Assembly: GCA_963575745.1 (NCBI GenBank)
Contig: CAUYUJ010007264.1
Span: 1-47,940 of the forward strand
Direction: 5' to 3'
DNA from: Prorocentrum cordatum
Taxonomy: Eukaryota > Sar > Dinophyceae > Prorocentrales > Prorocentraceae
Length of the DNA stretch: 47,940 bases
Under the pieces are notes generated by a model. The model searched no databases. It was not told the DNA's origin and was given only the letters and a program-made list of their open reading frames with translations. Made by a program: the position numbers and the translations under genes. Positions 1 through 9,535 of this stretch are shown here, piece by piece. Every line of letters begins with the position of its first letter. Positions within the stretch are counted from its first letter, which is position 1.

Positions 1-290
1 GTGTCTGTCCTGGTGTGGTTGTGGTCACGTGTTTGGTGCAGTGTGTTGTGGTGTCGGTGCGTGGTGTGGTGTGGTTGGTATTCGGTATGTGTTTGTGTGG
101 TTGTGGTAAGTGTGGGTGTGTGGCACGTGTGTGAGTGTGTGTGTAGATGCGTGTGTTTGATTCGGTTTGACATGTGCCGTTGGGGTGCTTCGTCAGTGTG
201 GGTGAGGTGATTTTGATTGATGCGGCGTTCTCCCTGTGCGTCATGGGTGCGCTTGCCTTGGTGTACTTCCGACGCCACAAGGCGGCCGGC
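1..290. repeat. GT-rich low-complexity DNA
   Basis: The first ~170 bases are irregular GTG/TGTG steps with no stable unit. The short open frames here are Val/Cys/Trp strings, which is the signature of low-complexity DNA and not of a gene. Nothing else is recognised up to the start of the first 10-11 bp array. Confidence 0.7.
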
Positions 291-1500
291 CTGGAACCTC
301 TTCTGGACCTTTCGGGAGCGTCCTGGGCCCAATTGGGGACTTCTCGAGGGTTTCTTGGGGCCTCTCTTCGCAAGCCTGGTCGAGGCTTCTTGGAGCGTCT
401 TGGCGCCTTCTTGGGCCGTCTGGGGTGATGCTACGCGCCTTCGACCGATGATTCAGCGATTTGGGAATTCATGGACCCTTGTGAATGTGTCTTCGGAGGC
501 TCCGAGCGAAGCCTGGGGAGCCCACAACTGCCGTGGAGGAGCTCAGTCTGGGGCCGTTCGGTTTCGGGTCGTCATGGGGTTGGGGGGGGAATCATCTTAC
601 ACGCTTAGAGACCGGCAGGGGCACGCCGCATTATAGAGGTGGTGGATCGGTTTCTTTGCGGTGACATTGTCGCTGCGGGCGGGCTCCGTGCCAGTGCCTC
701 GTGGCCCGCGCCCTACTTCCCGCCGTGCCTGCGTTGTGGGTACAAAGCCTTCGGGAGGTCTCCGTTCGAATTTCGCGGGGAGGGCTCCCGCGGGTCTCTT
801 GGGGTCAGTGTCGAAGGTTCTTGGGGGCTGGTACGGGGCCGCTGTGAGTCCGGCGACGAGGACGACGACGATGAAGGGGTCATGGATGTTGATCGGGATC
901 ACGGGGTTGACCTCTCGGAGGCTGCCTGGAGGCTGGTTCGAGGCCTCTTGGGAGCCGTTTCGGGGCCTCTTGGGGCCTCTTTTGGACCTCTTGGTGGGTG
1001 TCTGGGGCCTCTTAAGGGGCCTCCTGGGGGTCCCTTGGGGCCTCTTGGGGGCTCTTAGGGCTCCTGGGGCCTCTTGGGGCCTCCTGGAGCTTCTTGGAGC
1101 CCCCTCTTGGGCCCGTATCGGGGTCCTCTTGGACCGTGTTGGGCATCCTTTGGGCCGTTTTGGGGCCCTCTTCTGCCGTCGTGGGGCTCTCTTGGAGGCC
1201 TTTTGGGCTGTCTTGGAGCGCCCTTGGGGGCCTCTGGGGACATCTTCGAGCGTCGGGAAGCAGAAAGGGCGGAGCGGTTAAAAAGGTACGTTTTACAAAG
1301 GGAATGGGCAATTTTTCAGTCTGGGGGGCCCTCTTGGGACGCATCTTGGGGCCCTCTTGGGGTGTCTTGAAGGCTCCGGAGGCCGTCTGGGGACTGTCTG
1401 GAGGCCATCGTCGTCGTCTTCGGCCGGTATTTTGGCGACTCGTTGCCTTCTTGGACCGTCTTGGGCGCCTCTTGGGGCCTTCTTGGCCCGTCCTCGGGCC
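291..1500 (-). repeat. 10-11 bp minisatellite array, reverse orientation
   Basis: Dense CCTCTTGGGG / CTTGGGCCGTC words repeat every 10-12 bases at about 300-420 and again at 890-1500. Bases 430-890 between the two blocks are non-repetitive and hold no convincing gene. On the minus strand the unit reads CCCCAAGAGG. An AT-richer leader lies at about 1275-1320, containing ACGTTTTACAAAGGGAATGG, which recurs in opposite orientation near 2277 and 17876. Open frames of 60-265 residues in several frames are by-products of the stop-poor repeat. Confidence 0.85.
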
Positions 1501-1624
1501 CTCCATGCCCCGGTGGCGCGTTCATAGGGGGCCGGGGGGGGGGGTCGAATCTCCAGTTTGGGGTCCCTGGGGGGGGGTTATGGGGGGGGAACAATCTCAC
1601 ACGCCTAGAAACCCACAAGGGGTC

Positions 1625-1928
1625 GGCAGATTTTTTCGGCCTTTTGGCATCCCGATGCTCCAAGACGGCCCAAGAGGCTTCCAATACCGCTCCAATATAG
1701 AGGAAGAGGCCTCCCAGAGGGCCCCAAGACGGCCCGCGAGGGCCCCAAGCCTCAAGAGGCACCCAAGAGGTGCCTCCAACAGCCAGTTGACGAAGCATGC
1801 GGAACACCCCAGAAGCTCCTCAGATGCCGTCGCGCGCCTGTGCTTGATAGCGTTGTCCAAGATCGTCCAGCGCCCCCCCGGCCTGGGCTAGAACTTGAGC
1901 GCGCGCGAAGCGCGCGCGATGGTTCTAG
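1625..1928 (+). repeat. dispersed repeat, copy A, ending in a GC hairpin and CTAG
   Basis: The part from about 1640 to 1750 matches 4450-4565, and 1759-1928 matches 4928-5101 almost base for base. Copy A is contiguous, whereas the second copy carries about 360 extra bases in the middle. The last 41 bases form the hairpin described separately. Similarity to the other copy stops at the terminal CTAG, which suggests a true element end. Confidence 0.8.
1888..1928 (+). mobile_element. GC hairpin with CTAG end, copy 1 (Helitron-like 3' terminus)
   Basis: The site starts CTAGAAC and ends GTTCTAG, enclosing GCGCGCG-AA-GCGCGCG, so it can fold into a long stem. It is followed directly by T and then a TA microsatellite. 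Helitron 3' ends consist of a GC-rich hairpin a few bases before CTRR and insert next to T. The match to that pattern is visible; the assignment is inference. Confidence 0.5.
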
Positions 1929-2015
1929 TGTATATATATATATACACATGCATAAATCTATACATATACGCATACACACATATATATATATATATATATA
2001 CATATAACGGCGCAC
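1929..2015. repeat. TA/CA microsatellite
   Basis: Alternating TA with short CA runs follows hairpin copy 1 directly. Similar TA tracts follow hairpin copy 4 at 20867. Confidence 0.9.
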
Positions 2016-2089
2016 CGGGTCCGGGGGCCCGGGGCCGGGACCTCGACCACAAATGTGCGCCCCGGGGGGCCCGGAGGCTCGTCGGGGCT

Positions 2090-2720
2090 TGCCGGAGGCC
2101 TCCCCAGTCAGACAAGACGGCCCCAGAAGCGCCCAAGACGGCCCAAGAAACTTCCAAGAGGCCTCCAAGAGGGCTCCGAGATGCTGAAGATGGCCTCCAG
2201 ACGTCCAAGGACGCCCCCAAGAGGCCCCAAGAAGCCTCCAACATGCGTCCCAAGAGGGCCCCTAGACGCAAAAGTTGGCCCATTCCTTTCGTAAAACGTA
2301 CATTTTTCAACAAAGTTGCTTTTTGGGCTTTCCGACGTTACAGGACGGCCCACGAGGCGCCCGAGACCGCCCCAAGACGGCCCAAGAAGCCCCCAGGACA
2401 GCCCAAGAGGGCCCCAAGACGGCCCAAGAGGCGCCCAAGATGGCCCAAGAGGGCCCCAAGACGGGCCCAAGAGGGGGCCCAGAGGGGGACCACGAACCGC
2501 AAGCTCGAGCCTTCCGCCCCAAGAGGCCGCCAGGAGGCCCCAAGGAGGCCCCTCAAGAGGCCCAGGAGACCCCCAAGAGGCCCAAAGGAGGCCCCGAGAA
2601 GCCCCAAATCGGCCCCCAAAATGCTTCGAACCTGTTTCCAAGAGGCCCCCGACAGGTTCAGAGGCTCCCGAGAAGCTACGTCAAACTCCCAGCGAGCGGC
2701 CGGACGAGGCCCCCCAAAAA
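2090..2720 (+). repeat. 10-11 bp minisatellite array with internal leader
   Basis: GGCCCAAGAC / GGCCCAAGAGG units run in forward orientation on both sides of an AT-richer leader at 2277-2345. The leader contains CATTCC, TTTCGTAAAACGTAC and ends TTTCCGACG just before the array resumes. The long frames across it translate to Arg/Pro/Lys-rich repeats and are not genes. Confidence 0.85.
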
Positions 2721-2819
2721 ATCCCAAGAGGGTTCCAGTGTTTGTATCTTTCAGCGCTCTCTGGCCTTCTTCCCCCTGCCCCCTTCCCTGCGACTTTCGT
2801 TCACTCAAGCTCGCCTCCT

Positions 2820-2990
2820 CTCCATTGCCTCTCTCTGCCTCTCTCTCTCTCTCTCTCTGTTTTTTTTTTTTTGTTTTCTCTCTCTCTCTCTCTCCATCTC
2901 TCTCTCTCTCTCTCTCTCTTTCCTTCGCTCTCTGTCTGTCTGTCTCTCTCTGCCTCTCTTTCTCTCTATCTTTCTTTCTCTTCCTTTCAG
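2820..2990 (+). repeat. CT-rich tract ending in a 3' splice-site pattern
   Basis: Roughly 170 bases of TCTC and TTTC run up to TTCCTTTCAG at 2981-2990. That is an exceptionally long polypyrimidine tract followed by AG, placed directly before a short exon-like stretch. Confidence 0.7.
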
Positions 2991-3103
2991 ATTCCGTGTT
3001 CTTGCGACCTTCTGCAGTCCCCGACGTCGCCATGGCTGGATCCGCTCGAGCGTGTCTTGTGATGTGCGGCGGTCCGAAGCCCGTCCCACTGATCAAGGCA
3101 CAG
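2991..3103 (+). CDS. isolated exon-like segment of an unknown gene
   Basis: The segment is bounded by a polypyrimidine-AG acceptor (AG at 2989-2990) and a canonical donor (CAG followed by GTACGA, GT at 3104-3105). An ATG at 3032 sits in a strong context (GCCATGG) and opens 24 codons, MAGSARACLVM and onwards to KAQ, exactly up to the donor in phase 0. These are seen features. No family can be named from so short a peptide and no clear partner exon was found downstream, because 3330 onward is array DNA. It may be the first coding exon of a gene whose remainder was lost, or a very well-formed decoy. Confidence 0.4.
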
Positions 3104-3108
3104 GTACG

Positions 3109-3237
3109 AAATGATGGGTCCATCATTTCTTGCCTTCCCATGTGCGTTTTCCCAATCGATTCCTGGGCCCGAGGTCGCAAAAATTACGACGTCGGAGGTC
3201 TGAGGAGGCGGGAAGCACGACCTGGACCTCCGACGTC
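3109..3237. repeat. two inverted repeats just after the candidate donor
   Basis: AAATGATGG and CCATCATTT (3109-3128) are separated by two bases. GACGTCGGAGGTC at 3188-3200 pairs perfectly with GACCTCCGACGTC at 3225-3237 across a 24-base loop. Both lie in what would be the intron after the 2991-3103 exon. Confidence 0.75.
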
Positions 3238-3329
3238 TTGGAAAAATCACGACGGCGGTTTTTGTCAATTTTCGGGCGTCCTGAGCCTCGGAGGCCGCCG
3301 CCTCCGACCCCCCATGGGAGGACGGGGCG

Positions 3330-3930
3330 GCCGGGGAGGTCCCAAAAAATCCAGGAGGGCCTCCAAAGGCTCCCAAGACGGCCCAAGCGGGCCCCGAGTC
3401 GCCGAAAGACCGCTCCAGGACGCCCAAGAAAGGCCCAATACGGCCCGAGAGGCCCCCCAAGGCACTCCACGACGCTTCAAGACGCCTCTCCAGAGCGCTT
3501 CAAGAGGCCGAGATCGTCAATTTTACGAAGGTTTTCGAACGATTTTGACCTTCCAGCTTTTTCGGCTGTCCGACGTTCCACGACGACTCAATAGGCCCCC
3601 AAGAGCGCCCCAAGACGGTCCAAGAGGGCCCCAGGACGGCCCCAGAGTCGCCCAAGACAGCCCCACAGAGCCCCAAGACGACCCCAAGATGCGCCCAAGA
3701 GGGGGACCACGACTCCAAAATTCGACCCTCCCGCTTGAAGAGTGCCCCAGGAGGACCTAAAGAGCCCCCAAGAGGCCCCAGGAGGCCTCCAAGAGGCACC
3801 CAGGAGGCCCGAACGAGGCCTGAAGAGGCCACAAAACAGCCCCGAGGAGGCCCCACAACGGTCCCAAAACGGCTACCGAGAAGCTGCGAAACTGCCTTCA
3901 CGACGTCCCCGCCAGGCCAACCACGAGATC
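3330..3930 (+). repeat. 10-11 bp minisatellite array with leader
   Basis: Forward-orientation CCAAGACGGCCC-type units are interrupted at about 3517-3595 by an AT-richer leader ending TGTCCGACGTTCCACGACG. Units become longer and looser (AGGCCTCCAAGAGGCACC) towards 3830. Confidence 0.8.
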
Positions 3931-4029
3931 CAAACCAACACCCATGAGGCCTCTGACCCACCACCCAGGGCACGGTGGCGGGAGCAGTGACAGCACTTGT
4001 GCACAGCATGTTCTGGCGGGAGCCTTCCA

Positions 4030-4130
4030 GAACACGCTGCAGGAGGAGAAGGAGGAGGAAGATCAGGAGGAGAGAGAGCTGAAGTGGGAGGAGGAGGAGG
4101 GGGACGAGGAGGAGGAAGAGGCCTCCAAGA
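4030..4130 (+). repeat. GAG-rich purine tract
   Basis: About 100 bases of GGAGGA steps lie between two blocks of the 10-11 bp array. Confidence 0.75.
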
Positions 4131-4927
4131 CAGCTCCAAGATAGCCGAAGAGGCTTCCAAGAGGGCCCTGGGCGGCCCACGAGGGCCCCAAGGCGGTGCC
4201 TGAGGCGCCCAAGACGACCCGAGAGGGCCCCAAGACGGCTCCAAGAGAGGCCCAAGAAGGGAAACACGAACCGAGAATCCGAGCTTTCTACCCAGTGAGG
4301 TTCTCGGGAAGTCCCAAGAGGCCCCCAATCGGATCCAAGAGGCCCCCAAGAAATTCCTAAGAGGGCCGACGAGGTTCCAAGAAATCTCCCAAGATGGCCC
4401 CAAGAGGCACAACTCATCGTGTTAAGATTTGGCTTTGACGGGTTTTCATGTTTTTTTCTGCCTTTTGGCATCCCGATGCTCCAAGACGGCCCAAGAGGCT
4501 TCCAATACCGCTCCAATATAGAGGAAGAGGCCTCCAAGAGGGCCCCAAGACGGCCCGCGAGGGCCCCAAAACGGTGCTTGAGGCGCCCAAGACGGCCCGA
4601 GAGGGCCCCAAGAGCCCCAAGAGAGGCCCAAGAAGGGGAACGCGACCCAACAGCAGAGCGTTCCCCCAAAAGGCCCACAGGAGGCCGCAAGAGGCCCCCA
4701 AGTGGTCCGACGAGGACCCCAAAAGCTTCCCGAGGGCCTAAAAGGCCCCTAAGAGACGTCCAAGAGGATTTAAAATAGCCCAAGAGAGCCCTCGATGCGC
4801 CGAAACTGCTTCCAGCAGGCCCCCGGGAGGCTTCCGGATTGTCTCAATCTGGCCGCAGGTGGCCTCAAGTCGGGCCTCCACGCAGCCAAGACGGCCACTG
4901 ACGGCTTCAGATTGCAGAACCGATGAA
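4131..4927 (+). repeat. 10-11 bp minisatellite arrays with leader
   Basis: Forward CCAAGAGGGCCC units run on both sides of a leader at 4423-4495. That leader ends CTTTTGGCATCCCGATGC and is nearly identical to the one at 1640-1660. Bases about 4568-4927 form the segment that is missing from the otherwise matching copy at 1640-1928. Confidence 0.8.
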
Positions 4928-5101
4928 GCACCCAAGAGGTGCCTCCAACAGCCAGTTGACGAAGCATGCGGAACACCCCAGAAGCTCCTCAGATGCCGTC
5001 GCGCGCCTGTGCTTGATAGCGTTGTCCAAGATCGTCCAGCGCCCCCCCGGCCTGGGCTAGAACCTGAGCGCGCGCGAAGCGCGCGCGCGCGATGTTTCTA
5101 G
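4928..5101 (+). repeat. dispersed repeat, copy B, ending in a GC hairpin and CTAG
   Basis: This matches 1759-1928 with one substitution in the first ~135 bases and small differences in the hairpin, where the GCGC run is longer. Homology stops at the CTAG at 5098-5101. What follows (CCCAGGGGCCC) is unrelated to the flank of copy A. Confidence 0.85.
5057..5101 (+). mobile_element. GC hairpin with CTAG end, copy 2
   Basis: The element runs from CTAGAAC to TTTCTAG around GCGCGCGAAGCGCGCG. The right arm has one substitution (GTTTCTAG in place of GGTTCTAG). It is read as a Helitron-like 3' end on the same reasoning as copy 1. Here it is not followed by T or TA DNA, which weakens the insertion-site argument. 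Confidence 0.45.
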
Positions 5102-5260
5102 CCCAGGGGCCCGAAAACAGCTGCCCGACACTCCATGGGAGTACCGGGCCCCTTTCCCCTTTGTTTTTATTGGGTTTCGGCGTCCCGGGCCTCGGAGGCC
5201 GCCGCGATGGTCCCGGACATTTTCCAGATCCTCGGCGCGGGCTCCAAGACCATTCCGCAG
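5102..5260. other. unassigned spacer
   Basis: Non-repetitive GC-rich sequence with no convincing coding frame. The stretch CTCGGAGGCCGCCGC recurs near 3290, suggesting it is part of an older dispersed repeat. Confidence 0.4.
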
Positions 5261-6410
5261 AGGGCTCCAACAGGCTCCAGGGCAGCCCAAGAGGGCTCCA
5301 AGACGGCTCCAGGAACGACTGCAGGGTCTCAGTTTTTCTGTGTTTTCTGCAAGACGGCTCCAGGAAGACTGCATGTCTTATGAGGATGGCTTCCGCCTCT
5401 TGCCCCGAGCATCCCAAACTGCCTGAACGGTCTCCACTCGCCTTCCCCAAACCCCGCGCTTGCCCAAGCGCGTTCCGGACGGTCTTCGCCGGAACGCGCT
5501 GGAATGATCACGCGCTGCGGTTTCCCATGCCAACGTCCTCGGACGTGGGTGCCCTGCCACGAGCGCGTTCCGGGAAGATGCTCCCGGAACGCGCTGAAAA
5601 GATATGGCCACATCTCGGGGACGCTCCCGACACCGCGCTCCCCCAGCCTTTCCGGGCAGCTTCCACAGCGCTCCAGGAGGGCCCAAGACACCCCCCAGGA
5701 GCCCCCAGAATGCGAAAGGATGGCCCAAGACGCTCCCGAGCAGCCCAAGTCAGCCTTCCGACGGCTCTCGAGGCTTCCAGGTGGCCTCCAAGAGACCCCA
5801 AGAAGTCTGATAGGTATCACGGTACGGCCCGAAGAGGCCAAAGTCGTATATGTTCAATTGTCTTTTCAATGTTTTTTACTTCTCGCGTTTTCGAGCTTCA
5901 ACGGTCCAAGAGCGTCGAAGAGCTTCCCAAGACCGCCCCAAGACCACCCAAGATACCTTCAGGACGGCCCCAAGACGGGCCAAGAAGGCTCCAACACTCC
6001 CGAAGAGGCGCCCAGCACAGCCCCAGACCACCCCAGAACAGGTCCAAGATGGGCCCAAGAGCGGGAGCAGGAGGCTTCCAGAGACCTCCGAGGCCTCCGG
6101 GACCCCCCAGAGGCCCCCAGCACACCCCCGATCCGTGAGAGGCCCCAAACAGACCCCGACGAGGCTCCAAGAACAACCCAAGAGAGCTGCGAGAGCCGTC
6201 CCGAGAGAGCCCAAAGAGGGTAACATCGTTGATTTCCAATGGTTTTTCCTATGTTTTTCGCCTTCTCACGTTTTCCCGATTCCAGCCCTCAAAGATCGAG
6301 GATTTAGGAAAAAGGAGAGTCCTACATATCCCCTGACATCTGGCCGGTACCGCGTCTCCCGGCTTCATCCGCAGAGCGAGTTTGCAGTGCGTTTAGACCT
6401 TTTTGGGACG
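5261..6410 (+). repeat. 10-11 bp arrays with two leaders
   Basis: Loose forward units (CCCAAGAGGGCTCCAAGACGG) occupy 5261-5370 and 5640-6225. Leaders are at about 5835-5930 (TTTTCAATG, then TTCTCGCGTTTTCGAGC) and 6225-6295 (GATTTCCAATGG, then CTTCTCACGTTTTCCC). Bases 5380-5640 are less repetitive and hold no gene I can support. Confidence 0.75.
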
Positions 6411-6538
6411 TTACTTTGAATTTGTCTTGGAGCGTCTTCTGGGCCTCCTGGGGGCCTCTTGGTGCCTTTTGCTGGACCCTGGAGCCCTCCTGGGAACCTC
6501 TTCGAGCGAAAACCTACGGTTTTCCGTCCGTGACCTGA

Positions 6539-7345
6539 GTCCCCATTGGGGGACTGGGGTGTTCCGGGGGTTCTGCTGGGGCGCCGGGGGCGCCGTAAGA
6601 TCGCCCGGATACGGCCTGCGGATCGCCAAACATGGCGCTTCAGACCGCGGGAACGACCAATGGCGGCCAAGACGGCCAAGGCGGCCAGAATTAGCCCTTG
6701 ACTATCCAAGAGGCCTCCAAGACGCCCCCAGAAACTTCCAAGATGCCTCCAAATGAGCCCCGGGAGGCACAACTTGTTGCTTATCCAAAGGTTTTTGAAG
6801 GATTTCCATGTTCTCGCCTTTTAAATTTTCCGACGCTCCACAACGGCCCCATAGGTCATATTTTCCGTTGCAAGACAGCCCCAGAGGCTTTGAAAACGGC
6901 CCCAAGACGGCGCCGGAGGCGCACAGGACGGCCCGAGAGGGTTTTATGGACCTCCACCAAAGGCCCCAGTGGGGGTGCCCGCATGCGTCCGCCACACCCA
7001 GTACAGCGCTTCGCGGCCCCATAGAGAGCTCCACCGAAGGTCTCAATTGCGCAGCCCGCATGCGTCTCACCCACCGAGTACAGCGCGTCGTGGCCCCACA
7101 GGGAGTTCCGACGAAGGTCCCAGAGGCACAGCCCGCATGCGTCTCCCCCACCAGTGCAGCGCTTCGTGGCCCCATAGGGAGCTCCACCGAAGGTCTCAAT
7201 TGTGCAGTCCGCATGCGTCTCCCCCACACAGTACAGCGCTTCGTGGCCCTACAAGGTGGCTCCACCAAATGTTCCAGTGGCGTAGTCCGCATGCGTCTCC
7301 CCCACACAGTACAACGCTTCGTGGCCCTACAAGGGGGCTCCACCG
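6539..7345 (+). repeat. dispersed ~0.8 kb repeat, copy 1, with 77 bp tandem array
   Basis: From GTCCCCATTGGGGGACTGGG onward this segment matches the one starting at 16746. Both have, in order: a unique part, a short 10-11 bp array, a leader (CATGTTCTCGCCTTTTAAAT here), another short array, and five or six tandem units. The units here carry GCATGCGT at 6981, 7059, 7135, 7211 and 7289, a 76-78 base period. The tail after the units (TGGTTGGGTCCTTCG) recurs after the 45-47 kb array. Confidence 0.85.
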
Positions 7346-7658
7346 AAGACGATGGCTACAACAGCGGTGCTCACAACTGCATCTGGTTGGGTCCTTCGCC
7401 AGGCCAATTTAAATTGACCCCCCGTTTATTGTTGCACATCAGACCATCATTAAGGCCCCCGTCACCATCGAACAAATATCCCAGGAAACCTTCGAGGGTC
7501 CCAAATCATCGAACACCTAAAGGAAATTGATGATTATGTGGTTTCCGCATTTCCCCTTCTATACGCTTCCGAGGCTTGCGCAGGGACTCCAACAAGGTCG
7601 TTAGATGCACAAGGCGATTCAACAAGTGATATTCCATGCGTTAGCCTGTCGGGCCTAG
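7346..7658. other. repeat tail and unassigned DNA
   Basis: The first 65 bases are the repeat tail shared with 46960-47020. The remainder is AT-richer single-copy-looking DNA with no supported gene. Confidence 0.4.
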
Positions 7659-7695
7659 CTAGAACTTGAGCGCTCGCGAAGCGCGCGATGGTTAT
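7659..7695 (+). mobile_element. GC hairpin, copy 3, without the CTAG end
   Basis: Starts CTAGAACTTGAGCGC like copy 1, has a CTCGCGAAGCGCGCG core and ends GATGGTTATAAT, so the right arm is mutated. It is followed by AT-rich DNA. It is a diverged member of the family. Confidence 0.5.
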
Positions 7696-7699
7696 AATA

Positions 7700-8225
7700 T
7701 GGTTACATCAGATATGTTTATATCTGTGTATATATATAGTTCCATGCCTCCAGATGTCCTTGACCATGTAACACCATACATCCACATATCCATAGTCCCA
7801 CACTCTCAGACTCCACGCATCCATGCGGCCCTTCATCCATGCCCGCGCGCGCCCATAGCTGCATGCACCTACATGCGTTCAGAGTTTTATGCTTCCACTC
7901 CTCCTTACTCTCTTCTTATCCATACCACCATTCCTCCATACATCCCTACCTCTACCTCCGTACCTGCTCTGCGCAAGCAATATTCTAATGCACTCTTCTG
8001 CGCATCACGGCCGAATTGGCTGGCGTTTGTCGCGTCGACGGGCGGTTTTGGACGCGAGTAATTTGACCCGCGCCCGCGCGACTGGAAGGAAAAAAGCTCC
8101 TCTCTCCCCTCCGTGTCCTCCACTCCTTCCGTCTCTCCCCTTCCGTCCCGCCGTTCCTTCCCCCTCCCCCCCCCCCCATACTTTCAGAGTTTGGCTGCCA
8201 CGCGCAGTTCCCAAGCCGAGTCGAC
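7700..8225. other. unassigned DNA
   Basis: Pyrimidine- and CAT-biased sequence, with a C-rich stretch at 8155-8185. No frame looks coding to me. Confidence 0.4.
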
Positions 8226-8560
8226 GCTCTTTCGAGGAGAAGGAGGAGGAGGAGGAGGAGGAGGAGGAGCAGGAGGAGCAGGAGGGGGAGGAGGAGGAGA
8301 AGGAGGGGAAGCAGGCAGAGGAGACAAGCAGGCAAAGGAATGGTAGAAGGAGAAGGAGGAGGAAGGGAGGGGGGGGAGGGCGCAGGAGAAGCGGGCAGAG
8401 GAGAGAAGGAGGCAAAAGAAGGGGAGGAGGAGGAGGAGGAGGCGGAGGAGGAGGAGGAGGAGGAGGAGGAGTACGGGGTAAGACTGGGGAGGTTTGGGAA
8501 GAGCTAGGGGGAGAAGGACTAGAAGGAGGAGCAGCAGGAGGAGGAGGAAGACAGCCAGCG
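8226..8560 (+). repeat. GGA/GGAG purine tract
   Basis: About 330 bases of nearly pure purine on the plus strand in GGA steps with rare interruptions. The poly-Glu/Gly/Ser/Pro frames are artefacts. Confidence 0.9.
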
Positions 8561-8589
8561 CGGCCTATACCTGGAAGTCCAGCCATGCT

Positions 8590-8770
8590 CCTGTGTCGGA
8601 ATGTTGCTCTCGCTTGAGCGCTGGCCACATCCCTGATCGGGAGTGGTGCGCTGTCGCCTGAGCGCTGGCAACAGTTCTGTCGAAGGAACGGTGCTGTCGC
8701 CTGCGCGCCGGCCACGCCCCTTTCTGGGATGGCACTCTCGCCAGAGCGCCAGCCACAGCCAGACTTGCAA
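8590..8770 (+). repeat. ~42 bp minisatellite, four units
   Basis: CTCGCTTGAGCGCTGGCCACA-like words recur at about 8605, 8652, 8693 and 8731 with drift. Confidence 0.65.
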
Positions 8771-9230
8771 GGATGTTTCAGGCGAAACGGGCCGGACCAA
8801 ATCAGGTGACGGCATCTGAGAGTTTCGAGTTGCGAGGATGCGTCCGGCGAACGGGCCGGACCAACGCTCGCGCGGCATCTGGGAGTTCAGAGTTGCGAGG
8901 ATGTCTCAGGCGAAAGGGGTTGGACCATTTCAGGTCACGGCATAGGATCCCAGAGTTACGAGGGTGTTTTAGGCGAGACGGGCTGGACCTCAGGTCACGG
9001 CATCTGGGAGCTCAGAATTGCGAGGACCTCTCATGCGAAAGAGGTCGGACACTCTTTCTTGCGGCATCTGTGAGCCCCGAGATGCCACGAAACTGGTGGT
9101 CCTGTCAGATTCGCCTGAGACATCCTCGCAACTCTTGGCTTGGGGCATTTTTCGCCTTAGACATCGTCGCAACTCTGGGCCCATGTATGTCCTGACCTAT
9201 GGTGATCTTCGACTCGCCCGAGACCTCCTT
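8771..9230 (+). repeat. ~66 bp tandem repeat, first block, with inverted copies at its end
   Basis: Units contain GCGAGGATGTCTCAGGCGAA, then GGCTGGACCA, TCAGGTCACGGCATCT and GAGCTCAGAGTT. Four or five units run forward to about 9060. At 9110-9230 the same words appear on the other strand (TTCGCCTGAGACATCCTCGC), so the block is partly an inverted repeat. Confidence 0.8.
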
Positions 9231-9535
9231 GTAACTCAGAGCTCTTCGTTGTTTTCCTTTTGCTTCTTTTTGTTTATAGGCGTCGAAGGAATCTGCGCAT
9301 CCCCCCTGTGACCTGACGAACGGTTGTGACGAGCAGTTCTGGTGAGTGGTTGGCAAGTGGATTCGAAATGATGTTCCCGCTGGGGGGCAGCCAGCGCACG
9401 CGCTGCGGGGCAGCCGACGCGCTCCCGCGGCGCCAAGAGGGCGGCGAGCGCGCGCAAGGAGCAGGCAGAGCAATGAAGGGCATTCCCTGGTTTTGTCGCT
9501 GCGCCATTGTAGAACTCCCTTGGTAGAGTCCTTGG
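9231..9535. other. unassigned DNA
   Basis: It contains a pyrimidine-rich stretch ending TTTATAG at about 9280, which could be a 3' splice site, but the frames beyond it are not convincing. No gene is called. Confidence 0.3.

Noticed and set aside
1094-3760. Long Pro/Arg/Lys-rich and Gly/Leu/Trp-rich open frames across the 10-11 bp arrays
   Set aside because: They are open in several frames on both strands, mirror the DNA repeat exactly and carry no domain. They are treated as products of stop-poor repeats.
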